The notes: generated by a model not told the origin, from the letters alone. 40,508 nucleotides of DNA from Streptomyces sp. T39 (GCF_008042045.1 NZ_RDBP01000012.1:28498-69005), one strand, 5' to 3'; shown: positions 1 through 8,503, counted from the first letter of the stretch. Made by a program: numbers and translations.

Positions 1-2
1 CC

Positions 3-485
3 GGCTTCGGCTTCGTGCTCGGCTCGGTGACGATGTTCGCCTCCGCCCTGCTGACCGGCGGTGTGGGCCCGTGGATGCCGTTCCAGATGCTGTCGATGGG
101 CTGGTTCACCATGGGCGCGGGCCTGCTGCCCGGGGCGGAGCGGCTGCGGGGGCGTGCCGAGCTGGGGATGCTCGCGCTGTACGGGGCGTTCGCGGCGTTC
201 GCCTACGGCACGGTCATGAACCTCTACGGCTGGACGATCATCACCGGCATGGCGTCGGGCCTCTCGTTCCACCCCGGGGATCCGGTGCACGAGAACCTGG
301 TGCGCTTCCTCGCGTACGTCACTGCGACCTCGCTCGGCTGGGACCTGGGGCGGGCGGTGCTGACGGTGGTGCTGACGCTCACCCTCGGCGGCACGCTGCT
401 GAGGGCGCTGCGCCGGGCCACCCGGCGGGCCGCGTTCGAGGCCCGGGTCACATTCGAGGAGCCGGAGCGGGCGCCCGGCGGGTGA
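3..485 (+). CDS. ECF transporter S component (3' part; start lies outside the window)
   Basis: The reading frame is already open at the first base and ends at a TGA at 483-485, so only the C-terminal ~160 residues are visible. They form hydrophobic helices with small-residue runs (GGVGPWMPFQMLSMGW, then a helix near YGAFAAFAYGTVMNLYGW), typical of the substrate-binding S component of energy-coupling-factor vitamin or cofactor importers. In that family the protein sits in the membrane and captures the substrate for the T and A components. The polar tail (RRATRRAAFEARVTFEEPE) would be cytoplasmic. Any partner A or T genes would lie upstream, outside the window. The substrate cannot be read from this fragment. 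The call rests on overall resemblance to actinobacterial ECF S components, not on a single decisive motif. Confidence 0.72.
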   Translation, partial: GFGFVLGSVTMFASALLTGGVGPWMPFQMLSMGWFTMGAGLLPGAERLRGRAELGMLALYGAFAAFAYGTVMNLYGWTIITGMASGLSFHPGDPVHENLVRFLAYVTATSLGWDLGRAVLTVVLTLTLGGTLLRALRRATRRAAFEARVTFEEPERAPGG

Positions 486-793
486 GGCACCCCACAGGCC
501 ACAGGTCCCATAACGATCCCGCCTCGTAGGTCCCGGCGGCCGCCGGAACCCGCTCCGGTCTGCACGGACGCCGCTCTACACCCTTCGGGACGTTCGGCCG
601 ACGTGCCCCGTGGGGGTCGTATACGGCGGGTGAGGCCGGTCACGGCACGCCTCCCCGCGCCGCGGCTACAACTGTTCTCGTCGCACGGCACCGCAGGGCC
701 CCGGCCCGGCATCCGCAGGGCGCCCGACGCCCGCGACCGGCCCGGTCCGGCCCCGGCCGCGCGACTCCCCGTCCCCGACGTCAGGAACATGTC
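486..793. other. Intergenic region, no gene recognised
   Basis: This stretch of 308 bases between the ECF component and the transglycosylase has no reading frame with convincing protein content. Streptomyces cell-wall hydrolase genes are sometimes preceded by a c-di-AMP (ydaO) riboswitch. I looked for its conserved blocks and did not see them. Confidence 0.4.
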
Positions 794-1201
794 TTGTCCC
801 GTTCGCCGATCACCCGCTTCACCGCCCGCCACAGGTCCGTCGTCGCCGGTGCCGCCGTGCTCCTCGGCACGGCGGGCGCGGTGCTGGGGGCCACCTCGAC
901 GGCCTCGGCCGCGACCGCCTCCCCGCAGCAGATCGCGAAGAAGATGATGCCCGCCGGCCAGTACGCGTGCTTCAGCAAGATCGTCGAGCACGAGTCCCGC
1001 TGGGACCACACCGCGACCAACGCCTCGTCTGGCGCGTACGGCCTGGTGCAGGCGCTGCCGGCCTCGAAGATGGCCTCCGCGGGCCCGGACTGGAAGACCA
1101 ACCCGAAGACGCAGATCGAGTGGGGCCTGGACTACATGAAGGACCGTTACGGCAGCCCGTGCGGCGCCTGGGACTTCTGGCAGGACAACCACTGGTACTG
1201 A
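794..1201 (+). CDS. Secreted transglycosylase (SLT-like) protein
   Basis: 135 residues. A basic N-terminus and hydrophobic core end in an Ala-rich stretch (STASAATA), a Sec signal peptide cleaved near residue 40. The mature ~95 residues carry a compact lytic-transglycosylase-like domain: the HESRW motif supplies the probable catalytic Glu, followed by NASSGAYGLVQ, which matches the SLT signature around the Gly-Leu-x-Gln turn. Two cysteines (ACFSK and SPCGAW) probably form a disulfide. Known members cleave peptidoglycan outside the cell. The start is taken as TTG at 794 because an AGGA lies 7 bases upstream (783-786) and no ATG or GTG in this frame lies nearby. A strong terminator follows at 1246, so the gene looks monocistronic. 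Confidence 0.85.
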   Translation: MSRSPITRFTARHRSVVAGAAVLLGTAGAVLGATSTASAATASPQQIAKKMMPAGQYACFSKIVEHESRWDHTATNASSGAYGLVQALPASKMASAGPDWKTNPKTQIEWGLDYMKDRYGSPCGAWDFWQDNHWY

Positions 1202-1245
1202 GGCGGCCCGCCGCGGTGATCCGCCGGTGACCTGACGGCCCGGCA

Positions 1246-1286
1246 CGAAGAGGCTCCGGAGCGACGACCGCTCCGGAGCCTCTTCG
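1246..1286. terminator. Intrinsic terminator, perfect 18-bp stem
   Basis: Arms 1246-1263 and 1269-1286 are exact reverse complements with a 5-base loop. It lies between the transglycosylase (+) and the converging glycosyltransferase/PAP2 gene (-). The ends of the arms read CGAAGAGG and CCTCTTCG, so it could serve both strands. Confidence 0.8.
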
Positions 1287-1435
1287 CGCGCACCCGCCGC
1301 CCGCCGCCGCGTCCACGCCCGCCGGACCGCCGGGCCGTCCCCCGGGTGGCGGAACGGCCGGGTGCGTCGGACCATGGCGGGACGCGACGATCCGTCCCCC
1401 GGGGTGCGGGACCGGCGTCCCGCCGCCCCGGGGGC

Positions 1436-3484
1436 TCACGCATGCGTGCGGGTCGCCGTCTGCGTCTCCCACGTCTCCGTCTCCGCCTCCGCCTCCGCCG
1501 GCCCGGCCGTCCGCGCGGGCGGCACCGAGCGGGCGGGGATCCGCAGCGCCCGCCTGCCCGCCAGGACGTAAGTGAGGCCGAAGCCGGCCCCGACCACCAC
1601 CGCGCCCCCGGCCGCGTCCAGCACCCAGTGGTTGGCGGTCGCCACGATCGCACACACCGTGAACAGCGGGTGCAGCAGCGCGAGCAGTCTCATCCACAGC
1701 CGGGGGGCGAGGACGAGCACCACGAGCCCGCACCACAGCGACCAGCCGAAGTGCAGCGACGGCATGGCCGCGTACTGGTTGGTGACGGCCGTCATCGCCC
1801 CGTAGTCCGGGGCGGCGAGATCCTGCGGGCCGTGGACGGTGTCGATGTAGCCGAGTCCGGGCATCAGCCTCGGCGGCGCCAGCGGGTACAGCCAGAAGCC
1901 GAGGAGCGCCAGGAGCGTCGCGAAGGCCAGCGAGGTGCGCGCCCAGCGGTAGTCGGCCGGGCGGCGGACGTAGAGGACCCCGAGGACCGTGAGCGGGACC
2001 ACGAAGTGGAACGACGTGTAGTAGAAGTCGAAGAACGCCTCCGCCCACGGCGCCCCGACCACCAGGTGGTTGACGCCGTGCTCGATGTCGATCCCCAGCG
2101 CGGTCTCCAGGGACAGCACCTGCCGGGCGTGGGACTCGGCGGCGTCCACGCTGCCGGTGGCGGCAGCCCGGATGTGCGAGTAGACGGAGTAGCCGGCCCG
2201 TGTCACCAGCAGTTCCAGCAGCAGGTTGGGGCGGCTGAGGGCCCGGCGCCAGAACGGCAGCAGCGGCACCCGGCGCAGGCGCGCGGGCACCGGCCGCGCG
2301 TACTCGGTGGGCGCCGGACGCCGGAAGTACGGGGAGTCGAGGGTGAGGAACGGGACGGCGCAGGCGGCCGCGAGGGCGGCGATCAGCAGCACGTTGTCGC
2401 GCAGCGGATGCAGCGGCACCAGGTTGGGCAGCAGCATCGTGCCCGGCAGGGTCATGGCGAGGACCACGAGGACGGGCCACAGCATGCGGTCGCCGGCGCG
2501 TCTGCCGACCCGGCCGGCGACGGCGAGCAGGATCCACAGCAACTGGTGCTGCCACGTCGTCGGCGAGACGGCGACGGCGACGCAGCCGGTGATCGCGACG
2601 GCCAGGAGCAGCTGGCCGTCCCCGGCGTACCGCACGGCGCGGCGCAGGCCCAGCACCACGACGGCGGTGGCGAGCACGGCACAGAGGGCGATCTCGGGCG
2701 GCCCCTGGAGGCCGAGGCGGAGCAGGGCGCCGTGCAGGGACTGGTTGGCCGGGCTGTCGGGGCTCGCGCCGAGTCCGGCGCCGGCGACATGGTGGATCCA
2801 GTAGGTCCAGGAGTCCCCGGGCAGGACGGTCCAGGCGAGGGCGGTGAGCCCGGCGAAGGTGCCCGCCGCGCCCGCCGCGGCCCGGCGGCGGCCGGTGAAC
2901 CACAGCAGTGGCGCGAAGAGCAGCACGGTGGGCTGGAGGGCGGCGCCGAGGCCGACGAGCAGACCCGCGGATCTCTCGCCGCGCGCGGCGAAGCAGCCGA
3001 GCAGCACCAGGAGCACCGGGATGACGCTGGTCTGCCCCAGGTGGAAGCTGTTGCGCACGGGCAGCGACAGCATCAGCAGGCTGATGGCGACCGGGGCCGC
3101 GAGCAGGGTGCTGCGGCGCGACACCGGCGGGGGCAGGGCCCGCGACGCCACGAGCCCGATGGCGACGACCAGCAGCAGCGTGCCGAACGTCCAGGCCACG
3201 CCGAGACTCTGCTGCGCGGCGCCGGCGAACGGTCTGAGCACGAGCCCGGCGAACGGGGTTCCGGTGAAGCGTCCGGCGTCGTAGAGCGAGCCGCTCACGT
3301 GGAGCACGCCCTCCGGGCCGATCCAGGTCTCCAGGTCGGTGAGGCGTTCGCCCGGGGGCCGGGTCAGGACGGCCGCCGTCTGGCGCGCGGCGAGGACGGC
3401 GGCGACCAGCCAGAGCACCGCTCTGGCCGCGCCGATTCCCGGGCCGGCCGTCCTGCCGCGCACGCCGTGTTCCGCGTTCACCAC
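1436..3484 (-). CDS. Bifunctional glycosyltransferase 87 / PAP2 phosphatase membrane protein
   Basis: About 682 residues, two modules. The N-terminal ~390 residues are a multi-helix membrane region like GT87 (DUF2029) polyprenyl-phosphate-dependent mannosyltransferases. The C-terminal ~250 residues are a PAP2_3-type lipid phosphatase or phosphotransferase with the motif PSLHFGWS near residue 575 and NHWVLD near 618, which hold the two catalytic histidines and the Asp. This fusion is familiar in Streptomyces. A role in lipid-linked glycan or phospholipid-head-group metabolism is inferred. The open frame reaches GTG at 3568, but GTG at 3484, with GGAGG at 3496-3500, gives a better start and removes a Gly/Pro-rich leader of 28 residues. 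The C-terminal tail is a Glu/Thr-rich cytoplasmic stretch encoded by near-repetitive DNA. Confidence 0.85.
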   Translation of the reverse strand: MVNAEHGVRGRTAGPGIGAARAVLWLVAAVLAARQTAAVLTRPPGERLTDLETWIGPEGVLHVSGSLYDAGRFTGTPFAGLVLRPFAGAAQQSLGVAWTFGTLLLVVAIGLVASRALPPPVSRRSTLLAAPVAISLLMLSLPVRNSFHLGQTSVIPVLLVLLGCFAARGERSAGLLVGLGAALQPTVLLFAPLLWFTGRRRAAAGAAGTFAGLTALAWTVLPGDSWTYWIHHVAGAGLGASPDSPANQSLHGALLRLGLQGPPEIALCAVLATAVVVLGLRRAVRYAGDGQLLLAVAITGCVAVAVSPTTWQHQLLWILLAVAGRVGRRAGDRMLWPVLVVLAMTLPGTMLLPNLVPLHPLRDNVLLIAALAAACAVPFLTLDSPYFRRPAPTEYARPVPARLRRVPLLPFWRRALSRPNLLLELLVTRAGYSVYSHIRAAATGSVDAAESHARQVLSLETALGIDIEHGVNHLVVGAPWAEAFFDFYYTSFHFVVPLTVLGVLYVRRPADYRWARTSLAFATLLALLGFWLYPLAPPRLMPGLGYIDTVHGPQDLAAPDYGAMTAVTNQYAAMPSLHFGWSLWCGLVVLVLAPRLWMRLLALLHPLFTVCAIVATANHWVLDAAGGAVVVGAGFGLTYVLAGRRALRIPARSVPPARTAGPAEAEAETETWETQTATRTHA

Positions 3485-3681
3485 CTCGCGCCGCGCCTCC
3501 CCACCGTTCGTCCGTACGCCCGCAGGGTGTCCACCGGGCGTCGCACCGCCCGGTGGAGTCCCAGGCACCCCCCTCTTCGCCTGGGCGTCACCCTGTCAAC
3601 TGTCCGTTTTCCGCTTCCCGGCCGCACCCGGAGGCGGCACCGGGCGGGAACCGCCCGGCGGGCGGCCCCGTCACAGGAGGT

Positions 3682-4809
3682 ATGCGGGGGAACATACAAG
3701 AACGCAGCGTGCACGCGCGCATGCTCACCGTGATGGCCGTGCTGCTGGCACTCCAGTTCGGTTCGCTGGTCGCGCCCGCCCATGCCTGCGGCTGCGGCGC
3801 GATGATCCCGGACAGGAACGCGCAGATCTCGGTCGGCCGGGAGACCTCGGTCGTGGCGTGGGACGGCCGCACCGAGCAGATCGTCATGCGGTTCACCGTC
3901 GGCGGGGACGCCCCGAGGGCCGCCTGGATCATGCCGGTGCCCGGCCGGGCCGAGGTGGAGCTCGGGGACCCCGCGCTCTTCGACGAGCTGGTGCGGGCCG
4001 CGGCTCCCGAGCACCGGGAGCGGTACCACTTCTGGCCCCGCGGCGGCGACTGGCCGTTCGACGACGTGGACGGCGCGGGCGCGGCGGCCCCCCTCCCGGG
4101 CGCCGCCGGTGTGGACGTCGTCGGGCGGGAACGGCTCGGCGACTTCGACGTGGCACGGCTGGCGGCCACCGATCCCGGGGCGCTGGCCGGCTGGCTGGAC
4201 GAGAACGGCTTCGACCTGCCGGACGGGCTCACGGACGACCTGCGGCCCTACACCGAGCGCGGCTGGGAGTACGTGGCGGTCCGGCTCGCGCCCCGCGAGG
4301 AGGGCGCCGTGCTGCGGGGCGCCCTGGACCCGCTGAGAATCACCTTCACCAGTGACGAGCCGGTCTACCCGATGCGCCTGTCGCGCCGGGCGGCGACGCC
4401 CCAGTCCCTGGGCCTGTTCGTGCTGGCAGCGCACCGTATGGAGCCGGTCTCGTCGATCGGCGGCCGGGAGCCGGAGGTCACCTTCGCCGGGAAGGTCGCG
4501 CCGACGGGGGCGGTGGGCCGCCTCACCGGAGGGGAGGAACGCTTCCTCACGGTGCTCGACCAGAGCTTCCCCGAGCCCGGCAGGATCGACGGCGACCACG
4601 CACTGCGCCCGGCCGCGCAGGACACACCCTTTCGGCGGGTGGTGTTCGAGGACGAGCTGCTGACGTTCGCCGGGATCCCGGTGTGGCTGCTGACGTCCGG
4701 CGGCGCCGCGGCGCTCCTGGCGGCGGTCGCCGCGGGGGTCCTGCGGGCCCGCCGCCGGCGTCCCGTCGCACCGCCCGCCCCGGTGACCGTGCCGCCCCCG
4801 GCCGGCTGA
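3682..4809 (+). CDS. DUF2330 domain membrane-anchored secreted protein
   Basis: 375 residues. A signal peptide ends at APAHA, followed at once by CGCGAMIP, the cysteine-rich start characteristic of DUF2330 proteins. The body has the family features SVVAWDGRTEQIVMRF, AAWIMPVPG and YPMRLSR. A transmembrane helix near the C-terminus (VWLLTSGGAAALLAAVAAGVL) and an Arg-rich tail anchor it in the membrane with the bulk outside. Function is unknown in this family. Start choice: ATG 3682 lies only 1 base after AGGAGG (3675-3680), which is too close; GTG 3709 or ATG 3721 are reasonable alternatives that leave the signal peptide intact. It lies 211 bases from the divergent GT87/PAP2 start and appears to stand alone. 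Confidence 0.82.
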   Translation: MRGNIQERSVHARMLTVMAVLLALQFGSLVAPAHACGCGAMIPDRNAQISVGRETSVVAWDGRTEQIVMRFTVGGDAPRAAWIMPVPGRAEVELGDPALFDELVRAAAPEHRERYHFWPRGGDWPFDDVDGAGAAAPLPGAAGVDVVGRERLGDFDVARLAATDPGALAGWLDENGFDLPDGLTDDLRPYTERGWEYVAVRLAPREEGAVLRGALDPLRITFTSDEPVYPMRLSRRAATPQSLGLFVLAAHRMEPVSSIGGREPEVTFAGKVAPTGAVGRLTGGEERFLTVLDQSFPEPGRIDGDHALRPAAQDTPFRRVVFEDELLTFAGIPVWLLTSGGAAALLAAVAAGVLRARRRRPVAPPAPVTVPPPAG

Positions 4810-4890
4810 CCGGAACGGCCCGCGGTCCGCGGGCCCGTGGCGGCCCCGGTACGCCCTCTGCCGGGCCGCCGCCTGGAATAGGTTGGGCGC

Positions 4891-5565
4891 ATGACGACTC
4901 AGGACAGGTGGAACGCGGTCGACCGCTACGTCACCGATCTGCTGGTGCCCGCGGACGAGGCGCTCGACGCGGCGCTCGCGGCGAGCGAGGCGGCCGGACT
5001 GCCGCCGATCGCGGTGGCCCCGAACCAGGGCAAGTTCCTGCATCTGCTGGCCCGGGTCCAGGGTGCGCGGCGGATCCTGGAGATCGGGACGCTCGGCGGC
5101 TATTCGGCGATCTGGCTGGCGCGGGCCCTGCCGGAGCACGGCCGGCTGATCTCGCTGGAGTTCGACCCGGCGCACGCCGACGTCGCCCGCGCGAATCTGG
5201 ACCGGGCGGGGCTCGGCGCGGTGGCGGAGGTGCGCACGGGCGCCGCGCTCGACCTGCTGCCCCGGATCGAGAAGGAGCCCGGCGCGGGCCCGTTCGACCT
5301 GGTCTTCGTCGACGCGGACAAGGTGAACAACCCGCGCTACGTGGAGTGGGCGCTGCGGCTGACCCGCCCCGGCAGCCTGATCGTCGTGGACAACGTCGTC
5401 CGCGGCGGCGCCGTGACGGACGCCTCCAGCCAGGACCCGGCGGTCACCGGCACCCGTGAGATGTTCGAACTCGTCGCGAACGAGCCCCGGCTGGACGCCA
5501 CCGCCGTCCAGACCGTGGGGGTGAAGGGCTGGGACGGCCTGCTGGTGGCCCGCGTCGTCGGGTGA
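4891..5565 (+). CDS. O-methyltransferase, class I SAM-dependent (COMT-like family 3)
   Basis: 224 residues, full length for the cation-dependent catechol/caffeoyl-CoA-like methyltransferase family. The SAM-binding motif I is EIGTLGG at residues 64-70; the acidic SLEFDP follows at 88-93. FVDADK at 139-144 and DNVVRGG at 167-173 provide the metal and catalytic Asp/Asn positions of the family. Cytosolic; the expected reaction is methyl transfer from SAM to a vicinal hydroxyl of a small aromatic. The natural substrate cannot be told. The next gene starts 28 bases after the stop on the same strand, so the two are probably cotranscribed. Confidence 0.9.
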   Translation: MTTQDRWNAVDRYVTDLLVPADEALDAALAASEAAGLPPIAVAPNQGKFLHLLARVQGARRILEIGTLGGYSAIWLARALPEHGRLISLEFDPAHADVARANLDRAGLGAVAEVRTGAALDLLPRIEKEPGAGPFDLVFVDADKVNNPRYVEWALRLTRPGSLIVVDNVVRGGAVTDASSQDPAVTGTREMFELVANEPRLDATAVQTVGVKGWDGLLVARVVG

Positions 5566-5592
5566 CGGGCCCGCTGCGGCAGGATGGGCGGC

Positions 5593-5928
5593 ATGAGCAT
5601 CGTGAAGATCAACGTGCTGAGCGTCCCGGCCGAGCAGCGGGAGACGCTGGAGAAGCGGTTCTCCTCGCGGGCCGGGGCCGTGGAGTCCTCCGACGGCTTC
5701 GAGTGGTTCGAGCTGCTGCGCCCCGTGGAGGGCACCGACCAGTACCTCGTCTACACCCGCTGGCGTGACGAGGCCGCCTTCCAGGCGTGGATGGAGGGCC
5801 CGATGAAGGCCGCCCACCAGGGCGGCCAGGGCGGAGACGCGGGCGGTGAGCGGCCGAGGCCCGCCGCCTCCGCCTCCACGCTCTGGTCCTTCGAGGTCGT
5901 CCAGCAGGCGGCGCCGAAGACCGTGTGA
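5593..5928 (+). CDS. ABM-domain (antibiotic biosynthesis monooxygenase family) protein
   Basis: 111 residues, one dimeric alpha-beta barrel domain: the start MSIVKINVLSVP, then a helix with RETLEKRFSSR, a strand GFEWFELLRPV, and YLVYTRWRDEAAFQAW before a final helix and strand ending LWSFEVVQ. This layout is shared by ABM monooxygenases and IsdG-like heme-degrading enzymes. ATG 5593 is preferred over the in-frame ATG at 5584 because AGGA (5581-5584) sits 8 bases before it. Close coupling to the O-methyltransferase suggests a small redox or detoxification unit. Whether the domain is catalytic here is not evident. Confidence 0.85.
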   Translation: MSIVKINVLSVPAEQRETLEKRFSSRAGAVESSDGFEWFELLRPVEGTDQYLVYTRWRDEAAFQAWMEGPMKAAHQGGQGGDAGGERPRPAASASTLWSFEVVQQAAPKTV

Positions 5929-5940
5929 GACGGAGCTCCG

Positions 5941-6020
5941 CCGGGACGGGCGGAGCCGTCCCGGCACGGCCGCTGCCTCGGGCCGGACCCCGCGGTACGG
6001 GGTCCGGCCCGAGGCAGCGG
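5941..6020. terminator. Two tandem hairpins, the second with a perfect 23-bp stem
   Basis: Hairpin one: arms 5941-5949 and 5956-5964, 9 bp, 6-base loop. Hairpin two: arms 5970-5992 and 5998-6020, 23 bp perfect, 5-base loop. They separate the converging ABM gene (+) and the 6108 gene (-). Confidence 0.78.
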
Positions 6021-6107
6021 GTCCGGGGCGTGCGGCGGACGGCGCTGCTTGCGCAACCCGCCCCGACGGCCCCGGGGGGCCGTGTCCGCCGCCTGCGGCG
6101 AAGGCCC

Positions 6108-7016
6108 TCACGCTCCCAGCAGACGCTGGGTGACCTCCCGGTAGGTGCGCAGGGTCTGGCGCAGCTCCTCGGTGTCGGCCTGCTCGGCCGCATCCGGGTC
6201 GCGGTGCCAGCCCTCGCGCAGGGCACGCCGGCGCTTCTCCAGGGAGGCGACGAGCTGCTTGCCCGCGTCGTCGAGCACGGCGTCCGCCTCCTCGACGGAA
6301 CTGCGGGGCGCGTCCACGAAGTGGGCGAGGGCGTGGTGGAGCCGCTCGTCCAGGCGGTCCCGCTCGCCGTCGGCGAGCAAGGTGTCGTGCCGTGCGCCGT
6401 GCTGCGTGCCCGGGTGGCCGGTGTGGTCCGTGTGACCCGCGCGCCCGGCGAGGTCCGCGCGCTCGGCCTGCCCCGTGGGTACCGCCGGCTCCTGCCCGCG
6501 CGGCGCGGCGGGGGTCGCGAGGGTGCGTCCCTCGCTCCTGCCCGTGGCACCGGGGTCTCCGGGCGGAGGGGCGGACAGCGGCGACTCGGCGAGCGGCGTG
6601 GCCGTCACCGGTGCCGCGGGTGCGTGGCCCGTGGTGTCGTGCTCCCGGGGCGTCCGGGCAGCCGGGTTCCCGGGGGCCGTGCGGGCGGCCGGGGCGACGG
6701 AGGTCTTCTCCGTGCCGTGCCCGGCGGCCGGCGGACCGGCGGTGCCGAGGGGCGCGCCGGCCGGCCGGCCCGTCTCCCGTGCGCCACCGGCCCGGTCCGC
6801 ACCCCGTCCGGTCATGGACGCGGGTCCGTGCCGGTCCGGGTCCGTCGCGGCGGGCGGCGCGGGCGGCGGTCCTGCCGCGAGCATCTCGTCGGCCGGGCGC
6901 CGGCCCGGGGCGCGCCCCGAGGGGGCGGTGGTCTCCGGGACGCGCTGCGCCGGGACCGTGTCACCGGTCGCGGGCGTCGGCGGGTACTTCTCCGGCTGGT
7001 CGTCGCGGTGGTTCAT
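6108..7016 (-). CDS. Hypothetical protein: low-complexity N-terminus with C-terminal FVDAPR domain
   Basis: 302 residues. The first ~200 are Pro/Ala/Gly/Thr-rich, with repeated short turns such as AGHTDHTGHPG, and look disordered. The last ~90 residues are helical and conserved-looking: ALAHFVDAPRSSVEEADAVL, then KRRRALREGWH and TEELRQTLRTYREVTQRLL. The same pattern occurs in the protein encoded immediately upstream (RFVDAPRQAVADADQLL, then TEELREAM). Its ATG at 7016 shares one base with the upstream TGA (TGATG), so translation is coupled. No signal peptide or membrane helix is visible; it is probably cytosolic and a partner of the membrane-anchored neighbour. Function is unknown. Confidence 0.75.
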   Translation of the reverse strand: MNHRDDQPEKYPPTPATGDTVPAQRVPETTAPSGRAPGRRPADEMLAAGPPPAPPAATDPDRHGPASMTGRGADRAGGARETGRPAGAPLGTAGPPAAGHGTEKTSVAPAARTAPGNPAARTPREHDTTGHAPAAPVTATPLAESPLSAPPPGDPGATGRSEGRTLATPAAPRGQEPAVPTGQAERADLAGRAGHTDHTGHPGTQHGARHDTLLADGERDRLDERLHHALAHFVDAPRSSVEEADAVLDDAGKQLVASLEKRRRALREGWHRDPDAAEQADTEELRQTLRTYREVTQRLLGA

Positions 7017-7651
7017 CAGATGCCACTCCCCTTCGGCTTGAGGACGTTCGGCCGGCGCATGGCGGTGTCCTTCGGTGCGCGCTGTCCCTGGCGGGCGGGC
7101 GAGGCCGCGGCCCGGCCGTCCGTCAGCTCCTCGAAGAGGGCACGCGCGTGGAGCATCGCCTCGCGCAGCTCCTCCGTGGACGCCGCCTCGCTGTGGGCGG
7201 TGCGGCGGGCCTCACGGAAGCCCTCGACGTGGTGCGGGTGGTGCACCGACAGCGCGGCGGTCTGCTCCTCGTAGCGGTCCGCGCCGGGGAAGCCGCGGGT
7301 CTCCGCGATCCGGGCCAGCAGCTGGTCGGCGTCGGCGACGGCCTGCCGCGGCGCGTCGACGAAGCGCTCCTGGAGCGTCGTCCACTGGGCGGTGTACTCC
7401 TCGCGGACCTTCGGCTCCAGCGGCAGCGGCTTGAGACCGCCGTACCGCTCGACACGGTCCCGCAGCTCCCGGTCGGCGGCGGCGTCGTCGCCGTCGTGCC
7501 GGGCGAGGGTCCGCTCGTATTCGGGACCGAAACGCCTCCGCAGGGAACGCGTTCCGCCGCCTCGGCCCATGCGCGTGTACAGCAGGGCTCCGGCGGCCAG
7601 TGCCACGGCGACGACCGCGGCGATGATGAGAACTGTCATCAGGGCTGACAT
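7016..7651 (-). CDS. Membrane-anchored protein with FVDAPR/SVHHP conserved domain
   Basis: 211 residues. One N-terminal transmembrane helix (VLIIAAVVAVALAAGALLY) is followed by a soluble region beginning RRRFGPEYERTLARH. The conserved core runs from WTTLQERFVDAPRQAVADAD through ETRGFPGAD and AALSVHHPHHVEGFREA to a helix with TEELREAM. I recall this arrangement (FVDDP, RGYP, SVDHP) in many actinobacterial membrane proteins of unknown function. The start is ATG 7651 with AGGAAGG about 5 bases upstream; the longer frame to 7744 lacks such a site. It forms a coupled pair with the next gene, with which it shares the domain. Confidence 0.78.
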   Translation of the reverse strand: MSALMTVLIIAAVVAVALAAGALLYTRMGRGGGTRSLRRRFGPEYERTLARHDGDDAAADRELRDRVERYGGLKPLPLEPKVREEYTAQWTTLQERFVDAPRQAVADADQLLARIAETRGFPGADRYEEQTAALSVHHPHHVEGFREARRTAHSEAASTEELREAMLHARALFEELTDGRAAASPARQGQRAPKDTAMRRPNVLKPKGSGI

Positions 7652-7773
7652 GACTGCCTTCCTGGTCCGTCTCTCCTGGTTGGCCTTCCGTAACGGTGTG
7701 CACGAGCGCTCGTCACTGCGGATTGCCGCTAATTCGCGTGCCAAACCGGCCCGCCGCCTGTTAGGGACGTCCC

Positions 7774-8253
7774 ATGAGCCAGTGGACCCTCGCCCCCGAG
7801 CCCTTCGACACCGCCGACGCGACCGCCCTGCGGCGCGCCTACTACGGGGACGTCGCCGGCAGTTACTGGCGCCGCCCCGCCACCGACGCCGAGATCGACG
7901 AAGGGCTCGCGGGCGACGGCGCGGAGCGCCTGGCCCCGCCCACCGGCCGGTTCGTCGTGGGCCGCTACGGCGACGAGCCCGCCGCGTGCGGCGGCATCCT
8001 GATGCTGGACGGCGGACGGGCCGAGCTCACCCGGGTGTTCGTGCGGCCGGGCTTCCGGGGCCGCGACGGGGCGCGGCTGCTGATGGAGCGTCTGGAGGGG
8101 GAGGCGCGCGGCCTCGGCGCCCGCCGCATGGTGCTGAACACCCGGCTCGACCTGCTGCCCGCCAGGTCGCTGTACGTGCGCCACGGCTATGCGGAGATCC
8201 CCGCGTACTGCACGGGGCCGTACATGGACATCTGGTACGGCAAGGACCTGTAG
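7774..8253 (+). CDS. GNAT family N-acetyltransferase
   Basis: 159 residues. The acetyl-CoA-binding segment is recognisable: the strand ELTRVFVRPGFRG followed by GRDGARLLMERLEGEA (motif A, R/Q-x-x-G-x-G/A-like), then RRMVLNTR and SLYVRHGYAEIPAY (motif B). These enzymes transfer acetyl from acetyl-CoA to an amine on a small molecule or protein; the substrate is unknown. It is divergent from the membrane-protein gene at 7651, leaving 122 bases for both promoters. Just beyond its stop, at 8297, begins the inverted copy of part of the exporter gene, so any downstream neighbour may have been displaced. Confidence 0.88.
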   Translation: MSQWTLAPEPFDTADATALRRAYYGDVAGSYWRRPATDAEIDEGLAGDGAERLAPPTGRFVVGRYGDEPAACGGILMLDGGRAELTRVFVRPGFRGRDGARLLMERLEGEARGLGARRMVLNTRLDLLPARSLYVRHGYAEIPAYCTGPYMDIWYGKDL

Positions 8254-8296
8254 GGCGGCGGGGATCCGCGGGACGGGCGGCGCGGCGCGGCTGGGG

Positions 8297-8503
8297 GACC
8301 ATGTCCGGCGTCCACATGCTGCCCATGGTGTTCGGCCTGCTGCTCACCTCCACCCTGTCCGGCCAGCTCGTCAGCCGCACCGGACGGTGGAAGGTGTTCC
8401 CGATCGCCGGCACCGCCGTCACCGCGATCGGCCTCCTCCTGCTCCACCTGCTGACCGAGAACAGTTCCGACTGGCAGCTCGGCATGTGCTTCTTCGTCTT
8501 CGG
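8297..8503 (+). repeat. Inverted duplicate (copy A) of an internal segment of the exporter gene
   Basis: These 207 bases are the exact reverse complement of 9425-9631. Read on the + strand they encode residues ~313-381 of the exporter (from SGVHMLPM to CFFVFG), with no start signal or downstream continuation. At the right edge the match continues imperfectly for 6 more bases (GCGGG), then stops; at the left edge it stops abruptly at 8297. Confidence 0.95.

Noticed and set aside
541..790. Possible c-di-AMP riboswitch before the transglycosylase
   Set aside because: The conserved blocks of the ydaO class were not found, so context alone is not enough.
1346..3733. Very long + strand open frame (795 codons) opposite the GT87/PAP2 gene
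   Set aside because: Its product is Arg/Gln/Gly/Glu-rich with no domain; it is the antisense shadow of a clear membrane protein in GC-rich DNA.
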